This document shows positions 44,729-52,603 of a stretch of 64,000 nucleotides of DNA, piece by piece. The DNA is from Labilibaculum antarcticum (GTDB lineage Bacteria; Bacteroidota; Bacteroidia; Bacteroidales; Marinifilaceae). The translations under genes and the position numbers were made by a program. The notes below the pieces were generated by a model that was given only the letters and a program-made list of their open reading frames with translations, did no database searches and was not told where the DNA came from. Position 1 is the first letter of the stretch, and each line of letters starts with the position of its first letter. Location of the stretch: contig NZ_AP018042.1 of NCBI RefSeq assembly GCF_002356295.1, forward strand, positions 3,504,361 to 3,568,360. The letters run 5' to 3'.

Positions 44729-45883
44729 ATGGGAAAACAGCAAATAGGGGCGACGGTATACCAATACTCTTTAATACTAATTATTTTGGTAGCCATAGCT
44801 TACAGTGGGGGCAGGGATTTTTTATTTCACAATAACGAGGCCGAAGTCACTGTGGTGTTAGACGATATACAGGAGATTTACCCCACGGCAGAGTATTATA
44901 CTAAAAATAGACAGGGTGCATTTGATGTTTATGGCAATAGTATCGATAAAATAGGGTCAGCACTACTCTCATCCGATTACTCCCAACAATTTGGTTACGG
45001 TGGTAGCGTTCCTTTATTGATAGGTGTTGATGATAATTTGACTATTACCAAAGTTATTTTATTGCCGAACCATGAGACTGGTGACTACATAGAAGCCATA
45101 TATGGCAATAAGTTTATAGGCAAGTGGCAAGGCGTCAACTTAGAAGATGCTATGCAGCTCCATGTTGATATTGTCTCTGGAGCTACCCTTACGAGCAAGG
45201 CTGTGATTGCAGGCATTAGGCATACAGCCTCTTCAGTTATGGAGTCTGATGCATCTCTTATCACAGAATCGAACCTTTGGACAACGATTAAGGATGTTCT
45301 ATTTTTGAGTCTAATGTTGCTATCGCTAGCGATGGCTTACAAAAAAGGAACGGCGAAGTACCGCAGTCTTTATTTGTTATTGGTGTTGGCTATAATGGGC
45401 TTAATCCTCAATAATGCACTCTCTGTTCGGTTACTACACGGATGGCTACAGCATGGCTTTGTATGGCGGGCCAATTGGCAAAGTAGCGTGGTCTTTATTT
45501 TAGCATTGACCCTCTCTTTTTTCGGTAAGCGTAAATTTTACTGTAACTATCTCTGTCCAATGGGAGCATTGCAAGAACTAACGAACCATTTTACGCCTTT
45601 CAAAAAAAGAAAGCTACCAACACGATTTAAGGGTATAACTGCCAAGGAGATATATCTGACACTTATTGCGGGCGCTTTGTTATTAGGTTTTACTCCCGAA
45701 TTATCCTATTTAGAACCTTTCATGTTCTTCTCCTTTCGCATAGTAGGCATCGGACTTATTATCTTCGGTTTAATAGTTGTTGCGTTGTCGCTATTTTTCA
45801 CCAAACCCTGGTGTTCGGTATGTCCTACAGGATGTATATTGGATACTATATCCTATGAAAAAGTTAAAAATATTGATTCGTAA
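44729..45883 (+). CDS. Membrane FMN-binding / iron-sulfur electron-transfer protein (NosR/NapH-like)
   Basis: About 384 residues from MGKQQIGATV. Order: one membrane helix (11-28), a periplasmic FMN-binding domain (about 60-165) with SGATLTS at 150-156, where the Thr should carry covalent FMN, then four or five membrane helices with two Cys motifs, CNYLCPMG and CSVCPTGC, as in NapH/NosR-type ferredoxin proteins. It likely passes electrons across the inner membrane to a periplasmic acceptor. The ApbE transferase needed for flavin attachment is not in the window. The next gene starts after 12 bases and encodes an exported flavin/nitroreductase fusion, the probable partner. Confidence 0.88.
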   Translation: MGKQQIGATVYQYSLILIILVAIAYSGGRDFLFHNNEAEVTVVLDDIQEIYPTAEYYTKNRQGAFDVYGNSIDKIGSALLSSDYSQQFGYGGSVPLLIGVDDNLTITKVILLPNHETGDYIEAIYGNKFIGKWQGVNLEDAMQLHVDIVSGATLTSKAVIAGIRHTASSVMESDASLITESNLWTTIKDVLFLSLMLLSLAMAYKKGTAKYRSLYLLLVLAIMGLILNNALSVRLLHGWLQHGFVWRANWQSSVVFILALTLSFFGKRKFYCNYLCPMGALQELTNHFTPFKKRKLPTRFKGITAKEIYLTLIAGALLLGFTPELSYLEPFMFFSFRIVGIGLIIFGLIVVALSLFFTKPWCSVCPTGCILDTISYEKVKNIDS

Positions 45884-45895
45884 AACTATAAAATC

Positions 45896-47173
45896 ATGCA
45901 AAAAAGTAAATTTTTAAATATTATTCTTGCCTCTGCCGTATTGGTATTGACCATTCTTTTGACCAACAAAAATGACGGGTCCAACAAGCCCACAACAAGC
46001 CCAATAGTTCCATTTGCAGATTCTCTTCCAGCAGCATCACATGCTGCAACAATTCCATTTAAGAAGAAATCGTTGGGGATTAGAACAGAGTTGTATCCAA
46101 AACCTGCTTTGGTGATAGGCTCCTATGATAAAGAGGGTAAGCCGAATATGATGACGGCTGCATGGGTAAGCATAGCCAACTCTAACCCGCTGAGTATCGC
46201 GGTCTCTATGCGCCCCGCTACCTATTCTCATGGCAATGTGACAGAGACAAAATCTTTTACCGTCAATATTCCTTCATCCGAATTGGCTAAGTATGTTGAT
46301 TACGTAGGCCGATTTTCGGGAAAAGATGTAGATAAGTTTAAGGAGACTGGGCTCACGCCTGTTAGAGGAGAGTTTGTAAACGCTCCTTATATCAAAGAGT
46401 TTCCTATTGTTATAGAGTGTGAGCTTACAGAGTTTCATGACCTCGGTTCGCACAGACAGTTTATCGGAAAAGTTATAGATGTAAAAGCTGATGAGGCAAT
46501 CTTAGATTCTAAAGGTAATGTAGATGTTAATTTGTTGAATCCTCTTATATATGCCGGGGGGAATTATTATGAAACAGGACGCTTGATAGCCAAGGTCGGT
46601 GAGGCTTTGAAAGATATAGATGGTCAACCATTTGTTCCTAATTATAGTCAGAGATATGAGAATGAAACATTGGAGGTGATACACAACCGAAAGAGTGTGC
46701 GCCACTTTACCGACCAGCCGGTTTCAAAAGAGCAGATAGAGACCTTGCTAAGGGCAGGTATGGCCGCCCCAACAGCAGTTAATAGGCAGCCTTGGGCTTT
46801 TTATGTTGTTACCGAGCGTGAGACTCTAGATACACTAAGCCAACAATTACCTTATGCTAAAATGTTGTCTCAGGTGCAAGCTGCTATTGTGGTGTGTGGC
46901 GATATGGAGAAGGCTGGTAATTTAAAAGATGAAGGCTATTGGGTGCAAGACTGTGCAGCAGCCACAGAGAATATACTCCTTGCCGCTGAGAGTATTGGGT
47001 TAGGAGCAGTATGGACTGCTTCGTACCCATACGATGACCGAACAAAAGCGGTTATAAAGGCGCTCAACCTGCCAGAGAAGTATATCCCCTTAAACGTTAT
47101 TCCGATAGGCTATCCTACAGGTGAAGACGTGCCGAAAGATAAGTGGAAAGCAGAGAATGTTATTTGGCAATAG
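45896..47173 (+). CDS. Exported flavin reductase - nitroreductase fusion
   Basis: A 425-residue protein. An N-terminal signal-anchor (FLNIILASAVLVLTILL, 6-22) should place the rest outside the cytoplasm. Residues about 45-245 are a flavin-reductase-like split barrel (ALVIGSYDKEGKPNMMTAAWVS, SMRPATYSHGNV). Residues about 255-425 are a nitroreductase domain (NRKSVRHFTDQPVSKEQIE, MAAPTAVNRQPWAFYVV, AESIGLGAVWT). Both families bind FMN and are usually separate cytoplasmic enzymes using NAD(P)H. Being exported and paired with a membrane FMN/iron-sulfur protein, this one may take electrons from that protein instead. The substrate is unknown. Confidence 0.87.
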   Translation: MQKSKFLNIILASAVLVLTILLTNKNDGSNKPTTSPIVPFADSLPAASHAATIPFKKKSLGIRTELYPKPALVIGSYDKEGKPNMMTAAWVSIANSNPLSIAVSMRPATYSHGNVTETKSFTVNIPSSELAKYVDYVGRFSGKDVDKFKETGLTPVRGEFVNAPYIKEFPIVIECELTEFHDLGSHRQFIGKVIDVKADEAILDSKGNVDVNLLNPLIYAGGNYYETGRLIAKVGEALKDIDGQPFVPNYSQRYENETLEVIHNRKSVRHFTDQPVSKEQIETLLRAGMAAPTAVNRQPWAFYVVTERETLDTLSQQLPYAKMLSQVQAAIVVCGDMEKAGNLKDEGYWVQDCAAATENILLAAESIGLGAVWTASYPYDDRTKAVIKALNLPEKYIPLNVIPIGYPTGEDVPKDKWKAENVIWQ

Positions 47174-47228
47174 AGGATTTTATTCTACCTGGCAGATGTC
47201 AGTACATTAGCAGTCTCCCACGAATCAA

Positions 47229-47262
47229 CCCCTGCTAGCGCGAGCTTGTAGCTCGTGCTCTG
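47229..47262. repeat. REP sequence, left copy
   Basis: A 34-base sequence starting CCCCTGCTAGCGCGAGCTTG, with the inner palindrome GAGCTTGTAGCTC. Its reverse complement is at 47911-47944 with one difference. The two flank the transposase gene in inverted orientation, as REP sequences flank their own REP-associated transposase. Confidence 0.85.
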
Positions 47263-47293
47263 TTAAAACAGAACAAAGCTACTACTTGTGCAT

Positions 47294-47839
47294 TTATAAA
47301 AGTTCGACGGGTAGCTGCCCCAACTCTCCAGCATAATTTTTAGCACTACTATATTTCCAGTGATGAGTTTCCTCTGCAAATCCTGCTTCCACTGGGTTAT
47401 TATGGATATAGTTTAGTTTTTCTGATATCACTTTATTGCTCCACAATTCAACTGGCTGGTTATTTTGCTGCCACAATTGACGTTGTTTTACATTACTATT
47501 CATTTGGCCTGCACGTTGCATCATCCAAAGCAACCATTATTTTCTACTTTCCTGTGGGTTTTCTTCGATCAATTGTTGGATATGTTTTGATGAGTAAGTT
47601 TTAAACTCTTTCAAAATTTTACCTGGGTTAGAGTTTTGATCGTTAAATATCAAATGAATATGACTTGGTAATATACAGTAAGCATATATTACCATGCCTT
47701 TATGAGTACAACAATATTCTAAACTCTTGATAATGGCAGCAAAATACTGTTCGCGCACAAAAACATCAAGCCAGTAAACAGTGGCAAAGCTTACAAAGTA
47801 TAATCCTTCTTTGTTGTGAAATTTATATTTACGACTCAA
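47294..47839 (-). pseudogene. REP-associated tyrosine transposase with in-frame stop
   Basis: Codons 1-100 (MSRKYKFHNKEGLYFVSFAT, with the HxH motif in LPSHIHLIF and the catalytic Tyr in FKTYSSKHI) end at a TAA at 47537. The frame then goes on without shift as WLLWMMQRAGQ ... LNYIHNNPVEAGFAEETHHWKYSSA to 47294, the normal C-terminal half of the Y1 transposase family. The stop replaces the residue before WLL, where Glu (GAA) would need only one base change. The gene is thus broken by a single nonsense change, apparently recently. Confidence 0.9.
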
Positions 47840-47910
47840 AACTTATTATTTCTTGTATACCTAATTCTTACGAAAAAATACAGATTAGAAGCTTGTTTTT
47901 ACTGCTTACG

Positions 47911-47944
47911 CAGAACACGAGCTACAAGCTCGCGCTAGCAGGGG
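47911..47944. repeat. REP sequence, right copy
   Basis: The reverse complement of 47229-47262 with one mismatch. With the left copy and the transposase it makes a complete REP-transposase unit. Confidence 0.85.
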
Positions 47945-48032
47945 TGCGTACGGTGGTGTGAGAGGTTTTCCGCTAGGCTAATAACCTAGCGGCAGCCTAC
48001 TCGATTGGCAGTAGTACTTTCTGTTCAATTTT

Positions 48033-48299
48033 TCAATTCAAATTCCGTTCTTTCAAAAGTTTTTCTAACTCTTTTTCTTTTTTGGAATTATTCACCAATC
48101 TATAAATTAAAAAAAGTGGAATTAGCATTGGAACTATTCCCAAAGCATTTTTTTTATAAATAGAAGCTACAATTCCAATAAAAAAGATTCCTGCTAGAAA
48201 TCCAATTAATGTAGCATTCAATATTTTCCTTCTTTTCAATTCCTTTTTTTCAATTTTTAACTCTTCGTTAGTCAACTCAGATAGATTCTTTTTTTCCAT
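48033..48299 (-). CDS. Small membrane protein, 88 aa
   Basis: From MEKKNLSELTNEEL: a charged N-terminus, two membrane helices (ILNATLIGFLAGIFFIGIVA and ALGIVPMLIPLFLIY) and a Lys/Glu-rich tail. Similar small proteins with the 'LTNEEL' start are frequent in Bacteroidota, but no function is known to me. The start is chosen at 48299, which overlaps the end of the broken gene upstream by 23 bases; that suggests the two were once translated together. Confidence 0.65.
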   Translation of the reverse strand: MEKKNLSELTNEELKIEKKELKRRKILNATLIGFLAGIFFIGIVASIYKKNALGIVPMLIPLFLIYRLVNNSKKEKELEKLLKERNLN

Positions 48300-48735
48300 T
48301 ATTCGTATTTTTAATTTCTCTATGGTTTTCAAAAACTTCAATGGCAGACTTTAGGAATCCAATAAACCCAATTCCCAATACAATAATTCCAAAAGAGACT
48401 TCCTGAAAAATTTTATTGGAAGCAAGAAAGTATCCGAAAATCCCAAATGTCAATAATGAAAAAACTAAGAACGCAATAACAATTATGGCTATCTTCCCTT
48501 TTGTAGGATTTCGCCATATTTGTTTTTCGAACTTAAGTGAAGTTTTTTTTGTATCCTAAAGCGTTGCGAAACTAACAGTTATCCCTAAAAATATTAAAGA
48601 ATAGTTTAGTTTAGTCCAATCTGCATTTCCATTTGAAAGGGATACTATAAATGGAATATAGAACCACACGGCCGCTAGAATTAAAGGATATTGCAACTAA
48701 CTTATGATGTGAAATATTTGTGTTAGATTCTTCAT
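48277..48735 (-). pseudogene. Membrane protein gene with two in-frame TAG codons
   Basis: A single reading frame of 153 codons starts MKNLTQIFHIIS, meets TAG (at 48697-48699), continues LQYPLILAAVWFYIPFIVSL, meets TAG again (near 48557), and continues DTKKTSLKFEKQIWRNPTKG and a membrane segment IAIIVIAFLVFSLLTFGIFG to a TGA at 48277. Both TAG could derive from CAG (Gln) by one C-to-T change. Four membrane helices are suggested. The frame is otherwise undisturbed, so decay is recent. Function unknown. Confidence 0.65.
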
Positions 48736-48843
48736 TTTTTGATAAACTTTAATTCATAAAGGAGTAAATATGTTGTTGTAAAAAACTATTCTAATCAATC
48801 TAATCCTAAAAAGTGTCAACTATGTGCCTTGACCGTACCCTTT

Positions 48844-48868
48844 CCCTGACATTACTTATACAAAATGT
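48844..48868. repeat. 25-bp direct repeat, right copy
   Basis: CCCTGACATTACTTATACAA plus AATGT, same orientation and one mismatch to 41696-41720. It lies just behind the hypothetical gene at 48879, as the left copy lies just behind the LysR gene, so it could also be a shared 3'-flanking sequence. Confidence 0.45.
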
Positions 48869-48878
48869 TCTCATTAGT

Positions 48879-49355
48879 TTAATTCTTCCCTAAGTCTAAT
48901 TTGTCCTTAAGCTCTTTTCCCAGTCTATCATCAATTAAGCTATATTCTTCTACACGTTTTTCAAAATGAATCCAAATTTTACCATTTTTTCTCCAAAGTC
49001 CTTTATTACTGTATTCTACAGTACATACTTCATCCTGAGAAATTGATATACTCTTCTTCATACCAAAGATATTCATCAAGAATAGATTTACATTCCTATC
49101 TTCCATGTTAAATTTATAGATGCAATCAGGTCTATAATCACTAATAATATTTCCAAGTATCGGTACTATGAGTGTTATCAAGAATAATACCCATTCGTAT
49201 TCCCAATCTAAAACATTCATACCCATCAATAGCAAATAGATTATTGTAAAAATAATTGAGGGTAAAATAAATCTAAACCTCAAATTCCATAATTTCCTTT
49301 TAAAGGAGGTCGTATTAATAATTCCTTCTTCAATTGTGGTTTTATTTTTTGACAT
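48879..49355 (-). CDS. Unrecognised membrane protein, 158 aa
   Basis: A basic N-terminus, then two membrane helices (FILPSIIFTIIYLLLMGMNV and WVLFLITLIVPILGNII, about 30-85), then a beta-rich cytoplasmic domain with many aromatic residues (KGLWRKNGKIWIHFEKRVEEY). This layout is like small proteins with a PH-type domain after two helices, but I cannot assign it. It stands alone between non-coding stretches. Confidence 0.7.
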   Translation of the reverse strand: MSKNKTTIEEGIINTTSFKRKLWNLRFRFILPSIIFTIIYLLLMGMNVLDWEYEWVLFLITLIVPILGNIISDYRPDCIYKFNMEDRNVNLFLMNIFGMKKSISISQDEVCTVEYSNKGLWRKNGKIWIHFEKRVEEYSLIDDRLGKELKDKLDLGKN

Positions 49356-49920
49356 TTTTTAAATATTTATTAATAATTAATGAGAACAAGTGGCTAAGAC
49401 GCTATGCGACTCACATCACTTATCTGTGACTTCCCGTAAGTGGCTGTTTTTGTTTTTATTAGTCTCTTAAATTATGCTTTAAGAGACTTTCGTTTTTGCA
49501 AGAGATAAACTCTGTATAAATACTAATATGTACAGCTCTTATATAAAACCCAACTAAGGTATTCTTTTTTTGCAGAGATCGTAATAAATGCAATGGGGAA
49601 ATATTATAATTAATAAGAATTGCTTTGGTAAGCTTGTTTTATGAGTATACCCTGTCAGAGGTTTTGTGCCCTGACAGCGGTTTGTTGAATTTGTAATATG
49701 CGTACACAACGATTCTGATTAAAAATCAATAAATAAGAAGTGTCTGGCCATGAATAATCCTTATGAGTACATATTGCCTGCAATCTCAGGGGGTATTTGT
49801 GAAGTGTTTGTTTGTCTAGTTTTTGTATAGGTGCAAAGCTGTCTTGTCTTGTTTTAGAAAATTAAATTAGAACGATATTAATCTGGAAATGAAAATAGGA
49901 TACAAACACAAAACTGTAAT
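49356..49920. other. Intergenic region with an orphan terminator
   Basis: No ORF is supported. It contains a perfect terminator hairpin at 49461-49488 that belongs to no visible gene, and an inverted repeat CTGTCAG ... CTGACAG at 49654-49679. It probably holds the promoter of the gene at 49921, but no clean TAnnTTTG box was seen. Confidence 0.5.
49461..49488. terminator. Orphan bidirectional terminator
   Basis: AGTCTCTTAA and TTAAGAGACT form a perfect 10-bp stem with an 8-base loop, followed by TTCGTTTTT on the plus strand and A/T-rich sequence on the other. No gene ends here, so it may be what is left of a deleted gene. Confidence 0.7.
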
Positions 49921-52557
49921 ATGCTTAAATTGAAAAATATAGGATTGTTTGCAATATACGTTCTGTTGGGCTTGAGTATGTCTGGCCAGAGCCTTGCTCA
50001 GAAGATGGATAAAAACTTTTTCAATCGAATAAAAACCGAAAAAGTACAATCTGATCAGTCTGTTGAATGGAAAAATTTTGGCCCGGGAATGTCGGGCTAT
50101 TGTGAGGAATTTTGGTGTCACCCCACAGATACGAATGTGATGTTTATGGGGCCCGATATGCATGTTACTTATGGTACTTGGGATAATGGGAAATCGTGGC
50201 ATACCATTAAAGACAGCGATGGTGACGGTAAGGATTTGGAACGCACTCTTGATATTGTGTTTTCCTTGCAGAATCCGGATTACGGGGTGGCTTTGGAACG
50301 TTATGGGAATATTTTTGAAACTAAAGACCGCGGTCGAACCTGGAAGTTGGTGTACACAATTACTGAAAAGAACAATCCGGTTTTTAAAAAGAATTCGAGC
50401 TATAATGCATTTACTAAAATCGCCATTCATCCTACCAACGACAATATTTGGTTTATAGGTGTGGGTAACTTTTGGGATGTAAAAGCCAACCATAAAACAC
50501 AGAAAAATCCGAATGGATTGATTCATTCAAGGGCAAGTTATGGCTATATTTTAAAGACAACAGATAAAGGAAAATCGTGGACTAAAATTGCCAATCATAT
50601 TTCCGACGAATTGGATGTAGCAAGAATCATTATTAATCCTGCTAATGCAGATCATATGATCATTGCCACTAGTCATGGTGTATATACAAGTAGTGATGGT
50701 GGTGATAGTTGGAAAGCTAGCAGTAAAGGCCTGCCTAATAATCTGCCACGCGATTTATGCTCTTACTACAATCCTAAAACCAAAGAGTTTGTACTTTATT
50801 TGGTAGAGCAAACGGTTTACACCGCTAAAGGGAAAACAACAGAAGCCACAGGTGGTGTTTATAAAAGTGTTGATGGAGGTGCAAGCTGGATAAATATAAC
50901 AGGCAATTTGGGAATAAACTTGTCGGTAATTGCGGATTCAGGGGTGCGTGATCGTTATCACAGAACGATTTCTCATTGGTTCGGAATAGATAAAAACGTT
51001 TCAAAAAAAACCTACACAACTTATCCCGACAAAACCCTTTCGGTGTACAATCGAATTGTGGTGAATCCTTTGGATAAAAATGAAATCTATCTTTCGCACA
51101 ATAAGAAACACGATCGCGGTTTTGGACCTGGTGAGGTGTGGAAAACTGAAAATGGCGGAAAAACCTGGTTTGCCTGTGTCCGTGATGGCAAATATTGGAT
51201 AGCAGAAAAAGATAAAGCGTACTGGCAAGAAAAGAATAATCCTACTGGTGCAAATATTGAATTTGCCCACATACAAGGAGAAATGGATGAGGGATCGGAA
51301 ACAGCTGGAAATCGCATGATGGCAATTAATGCCAAAGGCGATGTGTTTCTTGGAATTGCTCAGCAAACAGTGCGTAGTAACAATAAGGGTGCTAGTTGGC
51401 AACAAGTTGATGATTATGAAACGGCTCCGGGATCTAATGCTTGGGTAGGACGAGGAGGCAGTGATCTTCCTGGAAGATTTATGTTGCTTGAAACGGGTAT
51501 TGAAGACCGATATCTTTTATGCTCTGGAGAACATGGCTTGTGGGAAACCACCGATTTGGGTACTTATCCTGATAAAGATGCTGTGGCAGTGAAGCAAATA
51601 GAAGGTCAAGTTCACGATCACAGTGGAAATCATGCATCTCATTCTACTTCTACAGTTGCAGTGCATCCTAATGATACGAACACCATTTACATTCTAAGCT
51701 GGCGTCAGGAGCACAGAGGGAAACTGCGCAGAACTCAGGATGGAGGCAAAACCTGGGAAAATATCTCTACCATTTTCGATGGTAATAACAACAGCTGGGA
51801 AGGCTTGGCTATGACTTATTCTTTACAAATTGACCCTAACAAGCCAGATAATATGTATTTCTGTTCTATTCGGAAACCAATATCTGAAGTGGGCAGTTCC
51901 GTTAAGGAAAACATTCTGACAAAAGGTGGTTATGGTGTTTACCGATCTACAGATGCAGGATATACCTGGACTTTGAGTAACGAAGGACTTCCTGCCAAAT
52001 GCAGTGTTCGCAGATTAACTATGGATCCTCAAAATCCGGAAATTATTTATGCTTCGGTAAATCAAAAGAGTGATAATGATCCGGGTGGTCTTTATAAATC
52101 AACTGATAAAGCAATGACTTGGAGCAAAGTTAAGGTGCCTGCAGTTGTTAAATCAGTAAATAATCTTTTCATCGATCGCAATACCAACTACATGTATATT
52201 TCATGTGGTACCCGTTCGGGAGAGTACATTTCAGGTGGTGTTTGGCTAAGTAAAGACAATGGCAAAAAATGGGAGAAAATATTCAAAGCGCCTTACGTAT
52301 GGCAAACAGAAATTTCTCCGGTTAATTCTGATATTATTTTGGTGAATGTGCCGGCTCAGGTGAGCACAAAATTCAAAGATTTTAAAAATCCAGGTTTGTA
52401 TTTATCCAAAGATGCAGGGAAAAGCTGGACTAAAATCAACAAAGGCATAGGTCAACCAGACAAAATGGTGGATGCAAAGCCTGATCCATATCATGAGAAT
52501 ATTATTTGGAGTGCCGGCTGGGGAAGCGGTTGGTTTAAAGCGATCATAAAAGAATAG
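49921..52557 (+). CDS. Exported Asp-box (BNR / sortilin-like) beta-propeller protein
   Basis: An 878-residue protein with a signal peptide (IGLFAIYVLLGLSMSGQSLAQ). At least twelve Asp-box repeats of the form S/T-x-D-x-G-x-S/T-W are readable, for example TWDNGKSW, TKDRGRTW, TTDKGKSW, SSDGGDSW, SVDGGASW, TQDGGKTW, SKDAGKSW. They indicate two tandem propellers, the layout of GH74 and of VPS10/sortilin-type proteins. I see no GH74-specific motif, so it may bind or cleave a glycan by an unlisted mechanism. It is followed by a sulfatase after 46 bases and a GH16 enzyme, so a sulfated algal glycan is the likely target. Confidence 0.85.
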   Translation: MLKLKNIGLFAIYVLLGLSMSGQSLAQKMDKNFFNRIKTEKVQSDQSVEWKNFGPGMSGYCEEFWCHPTDTNVMFMGPDMHVTYGTWDNGKSWHTIKDSDGDGKDLERTLDIVFSLQNPDYGVALERYGNIFETKDRGRTWKLVYTITEKNNPVFKKNSSYNAFTKIAIHPTNDNIWFIGVGNFWDVKANHKTQKNPNGLIHSRASYGYILKTTDKGKSWTKIANHISDELDVARIIINPANADHMIIATSHGVYTSSDGGDSWKASSKGLPNNLPRDLCSYYNPKTKEFVLYLVEQTVYTAKGKTTEATGGVYKSVDGGASWINITGNLGINLSVIADSGVRDRYHRTISHWFGIDKNVSKKTYTTYPDKTLSVYNRIVVNPLDKNEIYLSHNKKHDRGFGPGEVWKTENGGKTWFACVRDGKYWIAEKDKAYWQEKNNPTGANIEFAHIQGEMDEGSETAGNRMMAINAKGDVFLGIAQQTVRSNNKGASWQQVDDYETAPGSNAWVGRGGSDLPGRFMLLETGIEDRYLLCSGEHGLWETTDLGTYPDKDAVAVKQIEGQVHDHSGNHASHSTSTVAVHPNDTNTIYILSWRQEHRGKLRRTQDGGKTWENISTIFDGNNNSWEGLAMTYSLQIDPNKPDNMYFCSIRKPISEVGSSVKENILTKGGYGVYRSTDAGYTWTLSNEGLPAKCSVRRLTMDPQNPEIIYASVNQKSDNDPGGLYKSTDKAMTWSKVKVPAVVKSVNNLFIDRNTNYMYISCGTRSGEYISGGVWLSKDNGKKWEKIFKAPYVWQTEISPVNSDIILVNVPAQVSTKFKDFKNPGLYLSKDAGKSWTKINKGIGQPDKMVDAKPDPYHENIIWSAGWGSGWFKAIIKE

Positions 52558-52603
52558 GGGCGTTCGTAAAGCTCAAGCTAGTAATTGTTTAATTCGAAAT
52601 GTC

